Shown here: piece by piece, positions 51,378-62,066 of the stretch
Layout: the number at the start of each line of letters is the position of its first letter
Numbering within the stretch: the stretch's first letter is position 1
Source: Lutjanus erythropterus
Lineage: Eukaryota > Chordata > Actinopteri > Lutjaniformes > Lutjanidae
Assembly: GCA_020091685.1 (NCBI GenBank)
Contig: CM034598.1
Location: forward strand, 17,651,362-17,715,361
Reading direction: 5' to 3'
DNA length: 64,000 nt
Notes under the pieces: generated by a model
Databases searched by the model: none
The model's input: only the letters and a program-made list of their open reading frames with translations
Told to the model about the DNA's origin: nothing
Made by a program: the position numbers and the translations under genes

Positions 51378-52581
51378 TATATATTAATTATTTAAATATT
51401 ATAATTAATTACATTATTAATATTCAATGGCTTATATGGATCAATGGTCATGGACATTATTCTCAAATTTGTTTAAAACATATCCAACATTTCTAACATT
51501 ACAACAGTGAAATGAGCAAAACAAACCAATCAACAAAAATAACAAGCTTTACGCTGTTTGACTTGCATTCATCACGTGAACTCAGTTTCAAGAAGAAGAG
51601 GAAGAAACAACACAACAGGAGCAGACGAGGATAGAGGTGGGGCATCGGGGTGATGGAGAGTAGAAGAGGGAGACAGAGTAAGAGAAATCCATTAAATCCT
51701 TTTGAAATATTAAGTAAATATATCTATCTGTTTTCAGTCCTTTGGTGAAAGACCTACTGTACTGAAAGATTTAGTTCATTCTGGATTTCCACATGTGTGG
51801 ACATGGAGAGTGGACTATGAGACAGAGAGAGTCCTGATGGCTCTTGAGTTTAGTCTACCTCACTGAGCTCCTCATTCCTCCTGCAGCAGCACCATGTCTG
51901 CCCACCACTTCTCCCTCTGTGTGCAGCTTCCCTCCCCCTGGCTATTTCTCTAAAACTGTCCTCACCTGCAAAATGGAGTTTTTGTTACGGCACACAAATC
52001 TATAGCACATTTAAAATCCATGTGTTTTTTGCTGTTGACAAATGAAAACTGAGATTTGGGGTGCTGGCTGAAGCTGCAGAAAACACTGCAGTCATCTGTT
52101 TTCCAAGCCTACGCGGCTGCGGAAAGGCTTCTGCGGACACACGCCCTCAGGTGGACTAGAATGGAGTTTTGTCATGCCCAACCATGAAATTCTATTGATA
52201 TTTTGAAGCAGTCAGTGTCAGCAGTGCCACTGTGACAGAGAAGGGAACATAAAAGCACAGTTAATATTGTAATTAGCATGATGCCCCTGGCTATGTTTGT
52301 ACCCTGTGAAACAAAAAAAAAAAGTCATCAACATGATCCTTGCACTAATGATTGTGTTTTTACTCTGTGCATGTGTGTGTTTGTGCGTAAAGCATGCATA
52401 TTTATGTGCAAACGTACAAGATTATAATAGCATGTGAACAAGAGAAAATGCAGATATTCTCCCCCAAGACTATACATTTCCCTTAGCATTTTCAACAATG
52501 GGCATGAAGCCATTTTTGACCTGCGAACTTTTGAAGTTGGAAAGAGATTTTGGTCTATGGATGTTCTCCCTATGTTCACTC
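51378..52581. other. Unique non-coding DNA
   Basis: AT-rich at first, then a GA-rich patch near 51590-51690. 51990-52160 is more complex sequence. No exon recognised. Confidence 0.5.
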
Positions 52582-52884
52582 TTGAAGGTCCAGTTTTCCC
52601 AGGGATTTATTGGCAGAATATGGCCAGAGTGTAACATGATATTCAGTTGTATGTGATCATTAGGGAATAATCACCTTTATATTGTTTATATCTACAGAGG
52701 GAGCCGATCCTCTTCCATAGAGACCACCATGTTTCCACAGTAGCCCACAGTGGACAAACTGGCATTAGATACTGCCTTTTGTGTTTTTTGTGAGTTTCCT
52801 GCCCACTGTAGTTTATTCTCCACCCTTGGAAAGGGGCGGGGATTGAAGTTTGGGATATTTAAATCCTACAAACTGGTCCTTTAA
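52582..52884 (-). mobile_element. TTAA-target DNA element, family C, full length
   Basis: The left end TTGAAGGTCCAGTTT and the reverse complement of the right end, TTAAAGGACCAGTTT, agree at 13 of 15 bases. On the minus strand the body reads GTAGGATTTAAATA, CTACTGTGGAAACATGGTGG, CTCTGTAGATATAAACA and ATTCTGCCAATAAATCCC, the order of a very common teleost TTAA-type element. 303 bp, non-autonomous. A second, partial copy in the opposite orientation lies at 53528-53780. Confidence 0.75.
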
Positions 52885-53182
52885 AGTGGATTACGACAAT
52901 GTACGTCTCAAAATGAATGCAACATCAGCTTGCAGGCCATGTTGAGATCAGCTACAGGCCTGTATGATTCATTTGAAATAGGCCAGAGTGGCAGTGCGGG
53001 GTGGTTGCCAAAGCAGAGTTCTGTCAAAAACAGTTGAATCTGGCTCAACTTTTGCTGGGACGCAATTCAACAACATCTGGCAAGTGGCAAATACAAGTGA
53101 GCATGCATTGGTAGGTGAATTTGTAACATGAACACCGTATTTATACTATTTACCTCACAAAGATGAAATGATGCCACTGTGT

Positions 53183-53415
53183 TATGGCTGGGTGATATGA
53201 ACAAAATCAAATATCACAATACTTTTGACCAAATACCTTGATATCGATTGCAACAATGTTGTACGGATGACAAAATATTAACACAATGAGATTTCAAATA
53301 GTGTAAGTAATGTAGATATAATGACTAGATGGGTACTGGAATGGTCTGGTTCAGAAATTACATCACTTTACTGTATCACGCTGTTGATGTAATATCAATA
53401 TATTGCCCGGCTCTA
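53183..53415. mobile_element. hAT-type short element with TSD
   Basis: Left TATGGCTGGGTGATATGAAC and right TATTGCCCGGCTCTA (minus strand TAGAGCCGGGCAATA) are inverted termini. The body has ACACAATGAGATTTCAAA, GTAGATATAATGACTAGATG and AATTACATCACTTTACTGTA, as in one of the most abundant teleost short hAT elements. Flanking CACTGTGT (53175-53182) and CACTGTGC (53416-53423) fit an 8-bp target duplication with one change. 233 bp, internally shortened. Confidence 0.8.
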
Positions 53416-53527
53416 CACTGTGCTAACTTTCCAGAGTTGAAAAATCCTCTCACAGACAATTACTATACCTGTGTTGGTGTCTGAGAAAGCTTAACATTCA
53501 TGGATCTGTCAGTGGTCTTTTGTTATT

Positions 53528-53780
53528 TTAAGGGATCAGCGTGTCGGATTTAGTGGCATGTAGAGGTGAGCTTGCAGATTACAGACACCTTATCTCACAC
53601 ACTGTAGAAGAACCTGCAGTGGTCACGAAAGTTGTGCAAAAGGCAAAAGGCCCTATTTAGAGCAAGTGTGTGATTTGTCCATTTTGGGCAACTGCAACCT
53701 CCATGGATGTGGACCTGCTTCCTCTGTGGACATAAACGACTCATCCTAAGGCAATGAAAACGCAACAATTCTTATTTTAC
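53528..53780 (+). mobile_element. TTAA-target DNA element, family C, 3'-truncated
   Basis: Starts TTAAGGGATCAGCGTGTCGG and continues ATTTAGTGGCATGTAGAGGT, AAAGGCCCTATTTAGAGCAA, GGACATAAACGACTCATCCT and AAAACGCAACAATTCTTATT in consensus order. The right terminus is missing. The sequence passes directly into another dispersed repeat at about 53785. Confidence 0.7.
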
Positions 53781-53784
53781 TTGA

Positions 53785-54115
53785 AGCTACATGCTAGCAT
53801 TCTCATGGCAATGCTAACATAGTAATATACCACATTCAACATGTTAGTTTAGCATGTTAAAAATGCTAACTTCAGCTAATTAGTACAAAACATAAAGTAC
53901 AGCTGAAGCTGTTGTGAATATTATTATTACAAAACACAATAGGATAGCCTACTGGGAAAAATAAACATTAGACCTCATGCTGATGGTAGATGAAAAGCCA
54001 GGAGACCAGGTTATTACAATTCATTCTTTGGAGATCAGAAATTGGACAAGAATGAATGTGTCTAACAATTTTTTATGACAATCTTTTCATTAGTTAGTTT
54101 CATTAGTTGTAGCTA
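53785..54115 (+). repeat. Dispersed teleost repeat, plus-strand copy
   Basis: ACATGCTAGCATTCTCATGG, CATGTTAGTTTAGCATGTTA, AAAGTACAGCTGAAGCTG and ATTACAATTCATTCTTTGGA follow the order of the common repeat that also occurs, inverted, at 8085-9400. Diverged, no coding potential, borders approximate. Confidence 0.6.
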
Positions 54116-56607
54116 AAAAGCCTACACTCATGTCTGGACAGATTCAGGGTACAAACCTCTCTTTTTTGCTGAGGCAGAAGGCTGTTCATAGCATGCACAT
54201 TATCTTAAAATCTAGCATTCAAAGTGTGGTTTTGTTTTTCCATTAGCTGCAAGTGTTTTTGTCTTCTTTTTCCCTGTTGATAGTTTGGGATGCGGGCCAA
54301 GTTAAGAAATGACTTCACACTGCACTGCTCTGCTGCGGAGCACTAGCGTGATTCTCAGAAAATGTGCTGGCACAAAAGACCAATTAATATGCATGTTGTT
54401 ACTCAGATATTTATCGCCCCAGTAACACTGCCAGTTTATTACTGTAGTTATTTTGTTTTTCCTATTTTTCCTGTCTTATGTGCATCCGAGGCCTACAGCC
54501 TGGCCTACAGCACGGCCACATTGCTCCTCAGATACAGCAGCAGAAACAGCTGGATGTCAGGGCTGACCAAATGAGCCAAAGAGCAAGCACGTGAGACAGA
54601 AAGAGAGATTTATTCTACAGTCATTCTACATTCCATCTATCTATCTAATGACTGTTTTTCTCTGTCTATTCTTTGGAAATACAAAAGGTTTCCATGGGAA
54701 CTAAACAAAATTGTTGGATCAGTGTTAGGATTTAGCCTTCGGTTGTCAGAGTTGATAAAAAAGGATCCTCTCTGTAACCACCACACTTCAGCAACACGGT
54801 GCCCATCAAACATAGTTTCATCTGTCATGTAGGAGTGTTGCAGTCCTATAGTCCTGCATTTCAAAAAGGATTCCTGTGATAAAATTTAACTTCAGATCAC
54901 TAAAGGTGCCCACATTGGCAGAAAGTACAAGCAGAAATATTGAAAGGATAGCTGTATAAATGGTCTCATTATAGCTGTTGTAATATGGTTTTAGAAAAAA
55001 AACCAAACATTATATATAAAGTATAACTACATTCAATATCCTGAAGAGACCAAAATCACTAAAGAATATACTAAAAATAAAATTCTAACAAGTATTCTCT
55101 ATGTTAGGGATTAATATTTTTTCCCAAAAATGCAATGTTTTCCATCCTTGGATCAGAAGCACTATTCCAGGAATCTCAAGAAATGCACTTGTTTTTAAGG
55201 TATAATTATGGCTGCTGTCAAAACACATTGGTCAAATATCAGGCAACACTACTTGTAACAAGGAGAAATATGGGATCACTTTAGTGTATTATCTGCTGGT
55301 ATTAACAATTATTGAGGCAGAAGGATGCCATTTCAACATTAATCACCATTATAATGAGCATAATATAAAAAGCTTAAACTATGCTACCTGTCTGACTGAC
55401 CTTCCCAGGATTAAACCCCAGTGTAGCCACAGCCTGCAGCTGCATGTTACTGAACTACATGAAAAACATGTGGAGGATACATTGCATTGATTGACACATG
55501 CCTTCATTATGATGAACCATAGCCTGCGTAGTTTATCCTGACCTGACTCCATGGCTGTATTTTTTATTTATTTTTTTTTATCTCTGGAGCACAGCTCTCT
55601 ACTGGCTCAAAGCCATTAAGTATGCACAAGGATGTATTTCCATTTTACACTGCTGAAAGGAATTACAGGAACTACACTCCCTATGCTTACTGTAATTACA
55701 GTGAACACTGTGTCTCCTAAATGCAACAATGAAGATCAATAGTAAAGAGGCATAAGCTACATAGGACTGTGGTTGCACAGATGGTTCTCATTAGCAGGAT
55801 CAGTTCATTGGTGGTTTTTGTCTTTCCATGAGATTTGTTGATAATAATGAACATATAAAAGCCTCATACCCCACATCATGCATTTTAGATCCTGCGGTGC
55901 TTTAAAAGCCGGACAGAAATCATTTAGCCTAACAAGACACGAGATGGAGATCAGTGCTTTGATTTAAAATCAACTCCAGCAGGGGAAAACAGTTGGTGTG
56001 AGTGTGTGCATTCATGCGTATCTCTGAGAGCGTTCACGTGCCTTGCAACCGAGCTATCCACTCGTGCTTAACTACCGGCGTAAAGTGTTTGCGAGACTGA
56101 AATAATGCGTGTTGTTTCCCCTCATTTAAATGCCCCTCACTGTAATTGGTGTAATCTGTAGGTTTTATCGAGTGCCAAGTCTGTTTTTATAATGTGCTTT
56201 TATGTGCCTCTGCAGAGCTGCCAGCGCATGCCAACTGCCTCTCCTTACATGTGCATCAGACCTTGCTACTTTGAAGCCGATTGGATTTTGAAAGCATGTC
56301 CAGGCTCTGTATTTCAGTGGTAGTCCTGTTATTCAGGACGTCTCAATGAGCCATATTATGAGAACTTGGTGTCTGTTTGTGCACTTGGGCAAAGACTGCA
56401 CCACAAGTTGTATTAATTTGTTCTACCCCACAACCTTGGGCTATTCTGCTCTCTCTAATGACTAAGCAGAAGTCGACAGAGATGATAAAACAGCAGCTGT
56501 GTGTGAGAGAGCACAATGTACAGCACGATCACAGAAACGATTTCATGACTGTAATGTGCTTTTGATCGTATCTCACACATTTAGAAAACTCATTATTCAT
56601 AATGAGT
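54116..56607. other. Unique non-coding DNA
   Basis: No gene recognised. Frames such as 54362-54574, 55284-55490 and 56377-56565 have no splice context or family resemblance. Confidence 0.5.
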
Positions 56608-57498
56608 GATGCTTTATTTGAAGGGATATGCATAAGACTGCTATGACACTGTCATAACCATGACATTACACCTGTCGTAAACATGACAGAGTCTTTATCA
56701 TAGGGTCAATTATGAAATTGTTTAAGGTGTCTTTGTTATGACAACTTGACATTATCAAACTTAGACTTAGTATAGCGTGAATATTTTCCTTTATCTCAAG
56801 AGAAGTTGTAAATTTTAGACTTATCATAAAGATGTCATTTAGTTTTATTACGCTAAGACTTGATGCGAGGAGGTACAGTACTGAGGTGGTTTGACTGCCA
56901 CCCCGAGGCTGAGTCAGCTAAATAGATGCTTAGCTCCACAGCTAACCAAGCTAACTAGCTAATGCAAGCTACAGTTCAGCAGATAGCGGTTAGCCTACTT
57001 TAGCAACAGGTAGGCTAACTGCTATCTGTCCATCAGGTACCTCTGCAAGTCACCTCAGTATTCTACTTGCTGTCAAACTGGCCTTATAACATGTAATGAT
57101 ATCTTTATGACAAGTCCAAAATGCACCACTTTACTTGAGGTCAAAGAAAATATTCATGACACACTTAAAATGGTCTCATGATGGCCAGCGTCAAAACCAA
57201 CCACATATGACAGTTTAACGTAATGTTAAAACATGAAGCTAAACAGTTTCTTTCAGTTTGATAATGTCAAGCTGTTACAACATTGACATAATTGGATATT
57301 GATTAATGTCAAGTTGTCATAACAAAAACATCTCAAACAGTGTCAACAATACAATACAAAATGGCATAATTGATTGAACACTTGATGATAACAGTCAAAA
57401 ACATTCACCAAGACTCCTGTTCATGTTCATGTTTGTGACAGGTGTCATGGAAGTGTCATGACAGTCTTATGCACCCCCCTTCAATAATTGTTACCCAA
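56608..57498. mobile_element. Giant foldback DNA element
   Basis: The two halves are imperfect inverted copies of each other over nearly the whole 890 bp. GATATGCATAAGACTG at the left matches GTGCATAAGACTG read from the right end. TGTTATGACAACTTGACATT, GACTTATCATAAAGATGTCA and a TACTGAGGTG block recur inverted. The centre is a near-perfect 19-bp stem (56980-56998 with 57010-57028, one mismatch) around an 11-base loop. The left arm lacks some of the right arm's sequence. The family is one I recognise as common in teleosts, bounded by TTTGAAGGG-type ends. No coding sequence. Confidence 0.75.
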
Positions 57499-59133
57499 TG
57501 ATTAAATGATATTTCAGGAGCAGAAGTTTTTGGTAACTTTTCTTATAGTCCAGTCAGGCCTGTGTTTATATTTGCTTCCATAAAAAAAACTCCCACAATC
57601 AACCTACACATGCATTTTCTGCAATCAACCTCAGACATCCACTCAATCAAACGGCAGCCTAACCAGTGTCGGGCTTAGTGGCATCCAGATAGATGTTGCA
57701 GTATAGCTTTTAAAATCAACCTCTAAATCAGCCACCATCCACTCCGAAACACGACGTATAATGGAAAATATTGATATTTTTTGGCATATGCTGAATGTAC
57801 CGCCTCTCAAATTAATCATGGCATTGAAGAGAGTGCTCTCTCCTCGTCTGACTGCCGGCCTGACGGCCTCAGCGCTCTCTACCTGTCTCATTCTCTTCAT
57901 GTTCTGCTGTCCAGTGTCTCTATAACTTGCACAGCCACATGATCAGATCAGAGAAAGCCTGGTCATCTAAGTAATGGCTTTCGTTCTGTTGATTCCTCCT
58001 GGGTACGTGGCTGTGTGTCCTGTGATGTATTCTCCTTGCAACGGCACTGGACAGCTCATCTCTCTCAGCCACAGGCACCTCTGAATAAGCACATCCACCC
58101 TGGGCCAATCTCTGAATTGCTCTTTGGGGCTGCTTTTACCCCTGTCATTGACATCCACAGAAGGAGAAAAGCAGCATAACCATTTTAGAGTCATGCAATG
58201 AGGCTTACTGGAGGGTCGAGGAGAGAAAGCCTCTGTTGGACACTTTTGCACAGGAAACAGACCTTTTCCCTTTTCCCGAGGAAAGTCTCAAGGCAACAAT
58301 AGCAAGATCACATCTTTCATGGTATGATTGTTAGTGTTCATTTTCACTCCTGAATCTCTCGTAGCTCCAACATGTGTTTTCTCAGTGTGCAACTGTCTAA
58401 TTATGCAGCAAATCACAGTTTCCTTCTCTCTCCCCAGGCTTCTACCCCAACTTCCACCCTGCTCAGCTCAGTGTAACACCACACTCACACCCATGGGCTC
58501 TCCTCCTGCTCTCCAGCTACAGTAAGCACCCTTTCTTCAAACTCTTCTGTGGCATTTCAGCTACCCTGACACACCATGAAATACAGCCTTTAGACTTTAA
58601 TTGAAAAACTGGGCAAATGTGGCGTGTGGGATGAATATATGAATTGCAAATTAAGCACTGAGGAAAAGCAAAGCCAAATGCCCCCCCTCCCAAAAAATAA
58701 ATAAAAAAAATAATAACAGCAGAAGCCCACAGGATGTGGCAATCACATAAATTATATGAAATGCCATGGACTTTCAGGCTTTTTCCCCCTCTCTCCTGCT
58801 ATGCCTCCCTGTTGTACCTCTTTCATTCCCACTGACGTTCCCCAGATGTCTGATGGATATCGGACCATGTCCTCCAGGAGACATATTCCATTAACATGCT
58901 GCCACAGTGCTCATCCAGAGACCCATCTCCCTTCTAATCAATGACCATGCAGCACAGCAGGCAAGCACAAACACACACAAACCCTTCAGCAAATAATCAA
59001 ACCAAGTGATAAACACAGATGTGAATCAAAGAAGGAAGTGATCTATATCTCAGACGACACATAGCTGATACATTCACATCTGCGCCAATCAGTATAGAAC
59101 CAGCAGAGCAGCCCCAGCTGTGGTGCCTCTTAC
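57499..59133. other. Non-coding DNA flanking a CpG-dense segment
   Basis: Composition becomes more balanced than in the rest of the window. 57720-57910 combines TTAATCATGGCATT and other TAAT-type words with scattered CpGs and could be a conserved regulatory element. A possible small exon on the plus strand is listed separately at 58438-58521. 58672-58715 is simple C/A-rich sequence. Confidence 0.4.
58438..58521 (+). other. Possible small exon (weak)
   Basis: A polypyrimidine tract ending TCTCTCCCCAG precedes 58438, with a GTCTAAT branch-point-like word at 58396-58402. GTAAGC, a good splice donor, follows 58521. The 84-bp segment is open in two frames, one of which would read FYPNFHPAQLSVTPHSHPW. 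I do not recognise a protein. It lies on the strand opposite to the better-supported candidate exon at 59134-59720. It could equally be chance. Confidence 0.15.
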
Positions 59134-59720
59134 CTGTGTGTGTCTCTGTGGTGGTGGTCCTTCTCTCTGTGGCTGTGCTTGATGAAGACCCTCGGTTTAC
59201 ACAGCCATGCCCTCCTATATGGGCATGCATCTGTGGGGCAGATCAGAGGTCTGCCTTGTATCTGCCAGCCCAGAGAAGAGGAGGGATCAAGGATCAGAGA
59301 GTCCTCCCGGCGAGCAGCCCCGTCTAGCGCATCTCCTTGTGTCTCCCGCTCTCCCGGGTCATTCCAGCCAGCCCCTCAGCAACCGCAGAGCCAGGGAGCG
59401 AGCGTTCGGGGGGGATGGGAGGTGCTTAGAGGACTGAAGCGGACATGGAACGGCGAGCAGAGCACCTCCTCCTCCTACATGTCTGATTGCTGCAGCCAGT
59501 GGACATGCTACAGCTGGAGCCTCCGTCCACCTCCTGTTTTCTCCCTGTGCATGTGTGTGAATGAGTATGTGTGCGCTTTTTTTTGTGTTTGCTCGTCCGT
59601 GCTCGCTCCACTCTGTGCTGTGTGTGTGTGTGAAAACAGAGTCTCTTTCCTCACTGTTAATGCTGCCGGTGGCTCCAAGATGCTGAGGCAGTGTGAGAGA
59701 GGAAGGGAGAGAGAGAGAGA
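59134..59720 (-). promoter_or_regulatory. Candidate promoter/5' untranslated exon, minus strand
   Basis: 59290-59620 is the only CpG-dense stretch of the window: I count 13 CpGs in 59301-59460, where other regions have few. On the minus strand the segment ends CACACAG followed by GTAAGAGG (junction 59134/59133), a consensus splice donor. Its upstream side (about 59690-59735) is a CT-rich tract on that strand, common near fish transcription starts. It holds only short ATG frames that stop quickly, as 5' leaders do, plus one ATG at 59230 open to the donor (MHAHIGGHGCVN...). I do not recognise a gene. The exon would belong to a minus-strand gene whose next exon lies left of or inside this window. 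Confidence 0.4.
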
Positions 59721-59883
59721 GAGGCAGAGAGGGGTGTGTGTTGAAGCGGGGGAGGAAGAATGGCGAGGGAGAATATAGAAAAGGTTGTTTTCCCTCCTGC
59801 TCCATCTATCGGTATCAATTTAATCAGGGATGCATGGCAATGGCTGAATTAATGAGTCATCCATACCCGTATGCATGTCTGTG

Positions 59884-59885
<2 letters not shown>

Positions 59886-59939
<54 letters not shown>
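59886..59939 (+). repeat. (GT)n microsatellite, 54 bp
   Basis: Twenty-seven consecutive TG/GT units, the longest simple repeat in the window, continuing into GT-rich sequence to about 59961. Confidence 0.95.
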
Positions 59940-59940
<1 letters not shown>

Positions 59941-59961
59941 TTGTGTTTATGTGTGTGTGTC

Positions 59962-61200
59962 ATACAGCTTTGTGAGGACCAATTTGAGTGTTAATCCTTT
60001 GGAGTAAGGACATATTTTTGGAAGAAGGGGATATTTTGGCCAGTCCTTTATTTTCAAAAGTTTAGGACCTTTACTGAGTTGTGATGGGTAGGGTTAGGGT
60101 AAGGAGCCTGGGAATGAATTATGTTGATGAGGGTCCTTACAAAGATAGACGTACAAGAATTTGTCTCTGTGTGTTTGTTTTTTGCCGGTCCTCACTTCTT
60201 CAAAGGGCTGCTTGAGGGTTAGTTGTCATGGGCAGGGTTACCGTAAGGGGCTAGGAAATGCATTATGTCATTGAGGGACCTCACACAGATAGGACAAGAA
60301 CAAGAAGTGTGTGTGGGTGGGTGGGGGGGTGTTTGAGTGTACATCTGGTCAGTCCTCACTTTGTCAGAGTACTGTTTGAGGGTTAAGACTTGGTTTTAAG
60401 TTAGGGTAAGCCAAGGGTGTACAGTTGGGTAGGGATGGTAGGGACATGCCCCTATCAATATTCAGGGACTAGTAATAATTTTCATCAAACAAGTAAAATA
60501 TAAACATTGTTGTCTGTCAATGTATTGTCAGTGTTAGTGAGATTCAGTGTTGTGACAAAACACCTTTTCTAATTATAGTTGTGAAACAATGTTTTTTTAA
60601 GTTCTAAAAGATTGCATGCCCCATCCCTCTCAGTATGCTTCACATTGGTTTGGGCCATTATGTCCCTATAGCCATTGAGACCTTTTTACTGCCAAAATAT
60701 TTTATAATGAATTAAGCACTAGCAAATCTAGTGAGTTATTTGTACCATTAGGGAAAGTGAGAAATATGCACAAATCTATCATTTTGTAAGTTAGTCCCAT
60801 GCATGCTGTAATCTTAGTCGGCGCTCCTCTGGCAGCAGCACAGTGTGCCTGTCTCTCCTCTTGCACTGTGTGTCTCAGGCAAGAGTGAAAATTTTTACCC
60901 TCTTGGTCCACTCTGGTCGCTGTTGGTTGCTGTTGCTTGAAACTTTGTGACAACAGGTACCAGAAGAACAGGCAGACAACACAGAAGGATGACAAGGTGG
61001 GGTAGTTGAAAACATAGTTGCAGCAGACTTTGTAGTGATGAGAATAAGTAACCCTATTTGGGGACATATTTATTGCCCCACCAACCACCCTTGAGATGAA
61101 AGTTGGGGTTAGGGACTTAGTTGGGATGGGTAGGGTTAGGATAAGGTGCTGGGGAATGCATTATGTCAGTGACGGTCCTGACAAAGATAGAAGTAAAAGA
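59962..61200 (+). repeat. Microsatellite-linked tandem repeat, split by an insert
   Basis: Units of about 145-165 bp share AGTCCTCACTTTGTCAGA-like, GGGTAGGGTTAGGGTAAGG, AATGCATTATGTCA and CAAAGATAGAAGTA-like blocks. Unit 1 is about 59965-60160, unit 2 about 60184-60310, and unit 3 starts about 60345. Its second half appears at 61088-61200 after about 660 bp of unrelated sequence (60425-61087). The repeat is a known companion of GT microsatellites in fish. The GGGTTAGGG words are part of the unit, not telomeric arrays. Confidence 0.65.
60425..61087. other. Unrelated insert within the tandem repeat
   Basis: This stretch interrupts repeat unit 3. Both borders carry AAGGGTG in inverted orientation (near 60410 and 61091), and GGGACAT words occur near both ends, suggesting a non-autonomous DNA element, but the ends are not decisive. 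A minus frame at 60702-61088 is probably chance. Confidence 0.35.
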
Positions 61201-61590
61201 GTGCCTGTGTGTTCGTGTGTGTGAGACACACAAAAATAGAGAAAAGGAAGATGTACACAAGCTGAGTATGCATGTTACCTATTTGTGCTTTGCATATGTT
61301 GCATGTTTACTGTGTGCATATGCATTCTTACAAGTCATTTGTATGCTAATAGGCATGTTTTAGATTACCAGCTATCACCTGCTATGTGCATACACATACA
61401 TATACAGCTTTGCTGCACCCACAACCAAACATACACAGAGGAGAGCAACACCTAAATAGCAGCAGAAACTCTCCTCAGGCTATCAGTATATCAACAGCCC
61501 AGAGAATGTACAGCCTTAACAGGCTACCTGCCTCCCTGAATGCCCAGGGGAATGATATATCACCCCTCAACACTGCAGAGGATCCTCTAG

Positions 61591-61642
61591 AGAGGAGAGG
61601 TGAGGTGAGGAGAGGAGAGGAGAGGAGAGGAGAGGAGAGGAG
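61591..61642 (+). repeat. (GGAGA)n array 1
   Basis: About ten consecutive GGAGA/GGTGA units. Confidence 0.9.
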
Positions 61643-61737
61643 ATTGATAGACAGAATCACATCACCATTGTCACACACAAGGGCCATGATGGAGACTATC
61701 AGACTATCAGCTGTCCATATTAGTGATTATCTTCAGG

Positions 61738-62022
61738 GCTGCTACTGATGATTATTTTTATTATTAATAAATTAGTCAATCAACAGAAGATTAATCAACA
61801 GCAGTTTTGATAGTCAAATACTCATCAAAGTCGTGATTTGGCAAAAAATGGTTCCACCCAAATGGTTTTCTTTGTCTTTTATGATAGTACACAGCTGGTC
61901 AGACAAAATAAGCCATTTGAATTAGACCTGCAAGGATTAGTCCATAAATTGATTACTCAGTCAGAAGAAAGTTAACTATTGCTATTTTGATAATGGATAA
62001 TCATGTCAGTCATTTTCCAAGC
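61738..62022 (+). mobile_element. Fragments of a GATTAATC-rich short DNA element
   Basis: GGGCTGCTACTGATGATTAT, then ATTAGTCAATCAACAGAAGA at the left, and AGACCTGCAAGGATTAGTCC, then TTTTGATAATGGATAATCAT and GTCATTTTCCAAGC at the right, are two partial copies of a common teleost hAT-like short element lying next to each other. The second ends at the N. Confidence 0.55.
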
Positions 62023-62066
62023 NGAGGAGAGGAGAGGAGAGGAGAGGAGAGGAGAGGAGAGGAGAA
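62023..62066 (+). repeat. Single N followed by (GGAGA)n array 2
   Basis: The only ambiguous base of the window (62023) sits exactly where the second GGAGA array begins. The array repeats the motif of 61591-62642's first part, i.e. 61591-61642, so the local assembly is suspect. Confidence 0.85.

Noticed and set aside
59140-59778. 212-codon plus-strand open frame
   Set aside because: Runs through the CpG-dense segment and GT/GA repeats. Composition is low-complexity near the end (RERERERQR-like) with no domain. Better explained by GC-rich sequence lacking stops.
59359-59805. 148-codon minus-strand open frame
   Set aside because: Starts inside a CT/GA simple repeat (SLPLSLSLPSS). The segment is better read as a 5' leader.
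59965-61160. Interstitial telomere repeat (GGGTTAGGG words)
   Set aside because: The words occur once or twice per 145-165 bp unit and do not form TTAGGG arrays.
61386-61748. 120-codon plus-strand frame
   Set aside because: Its centre is the translated GGAGA array (RRGEERRGEERR).
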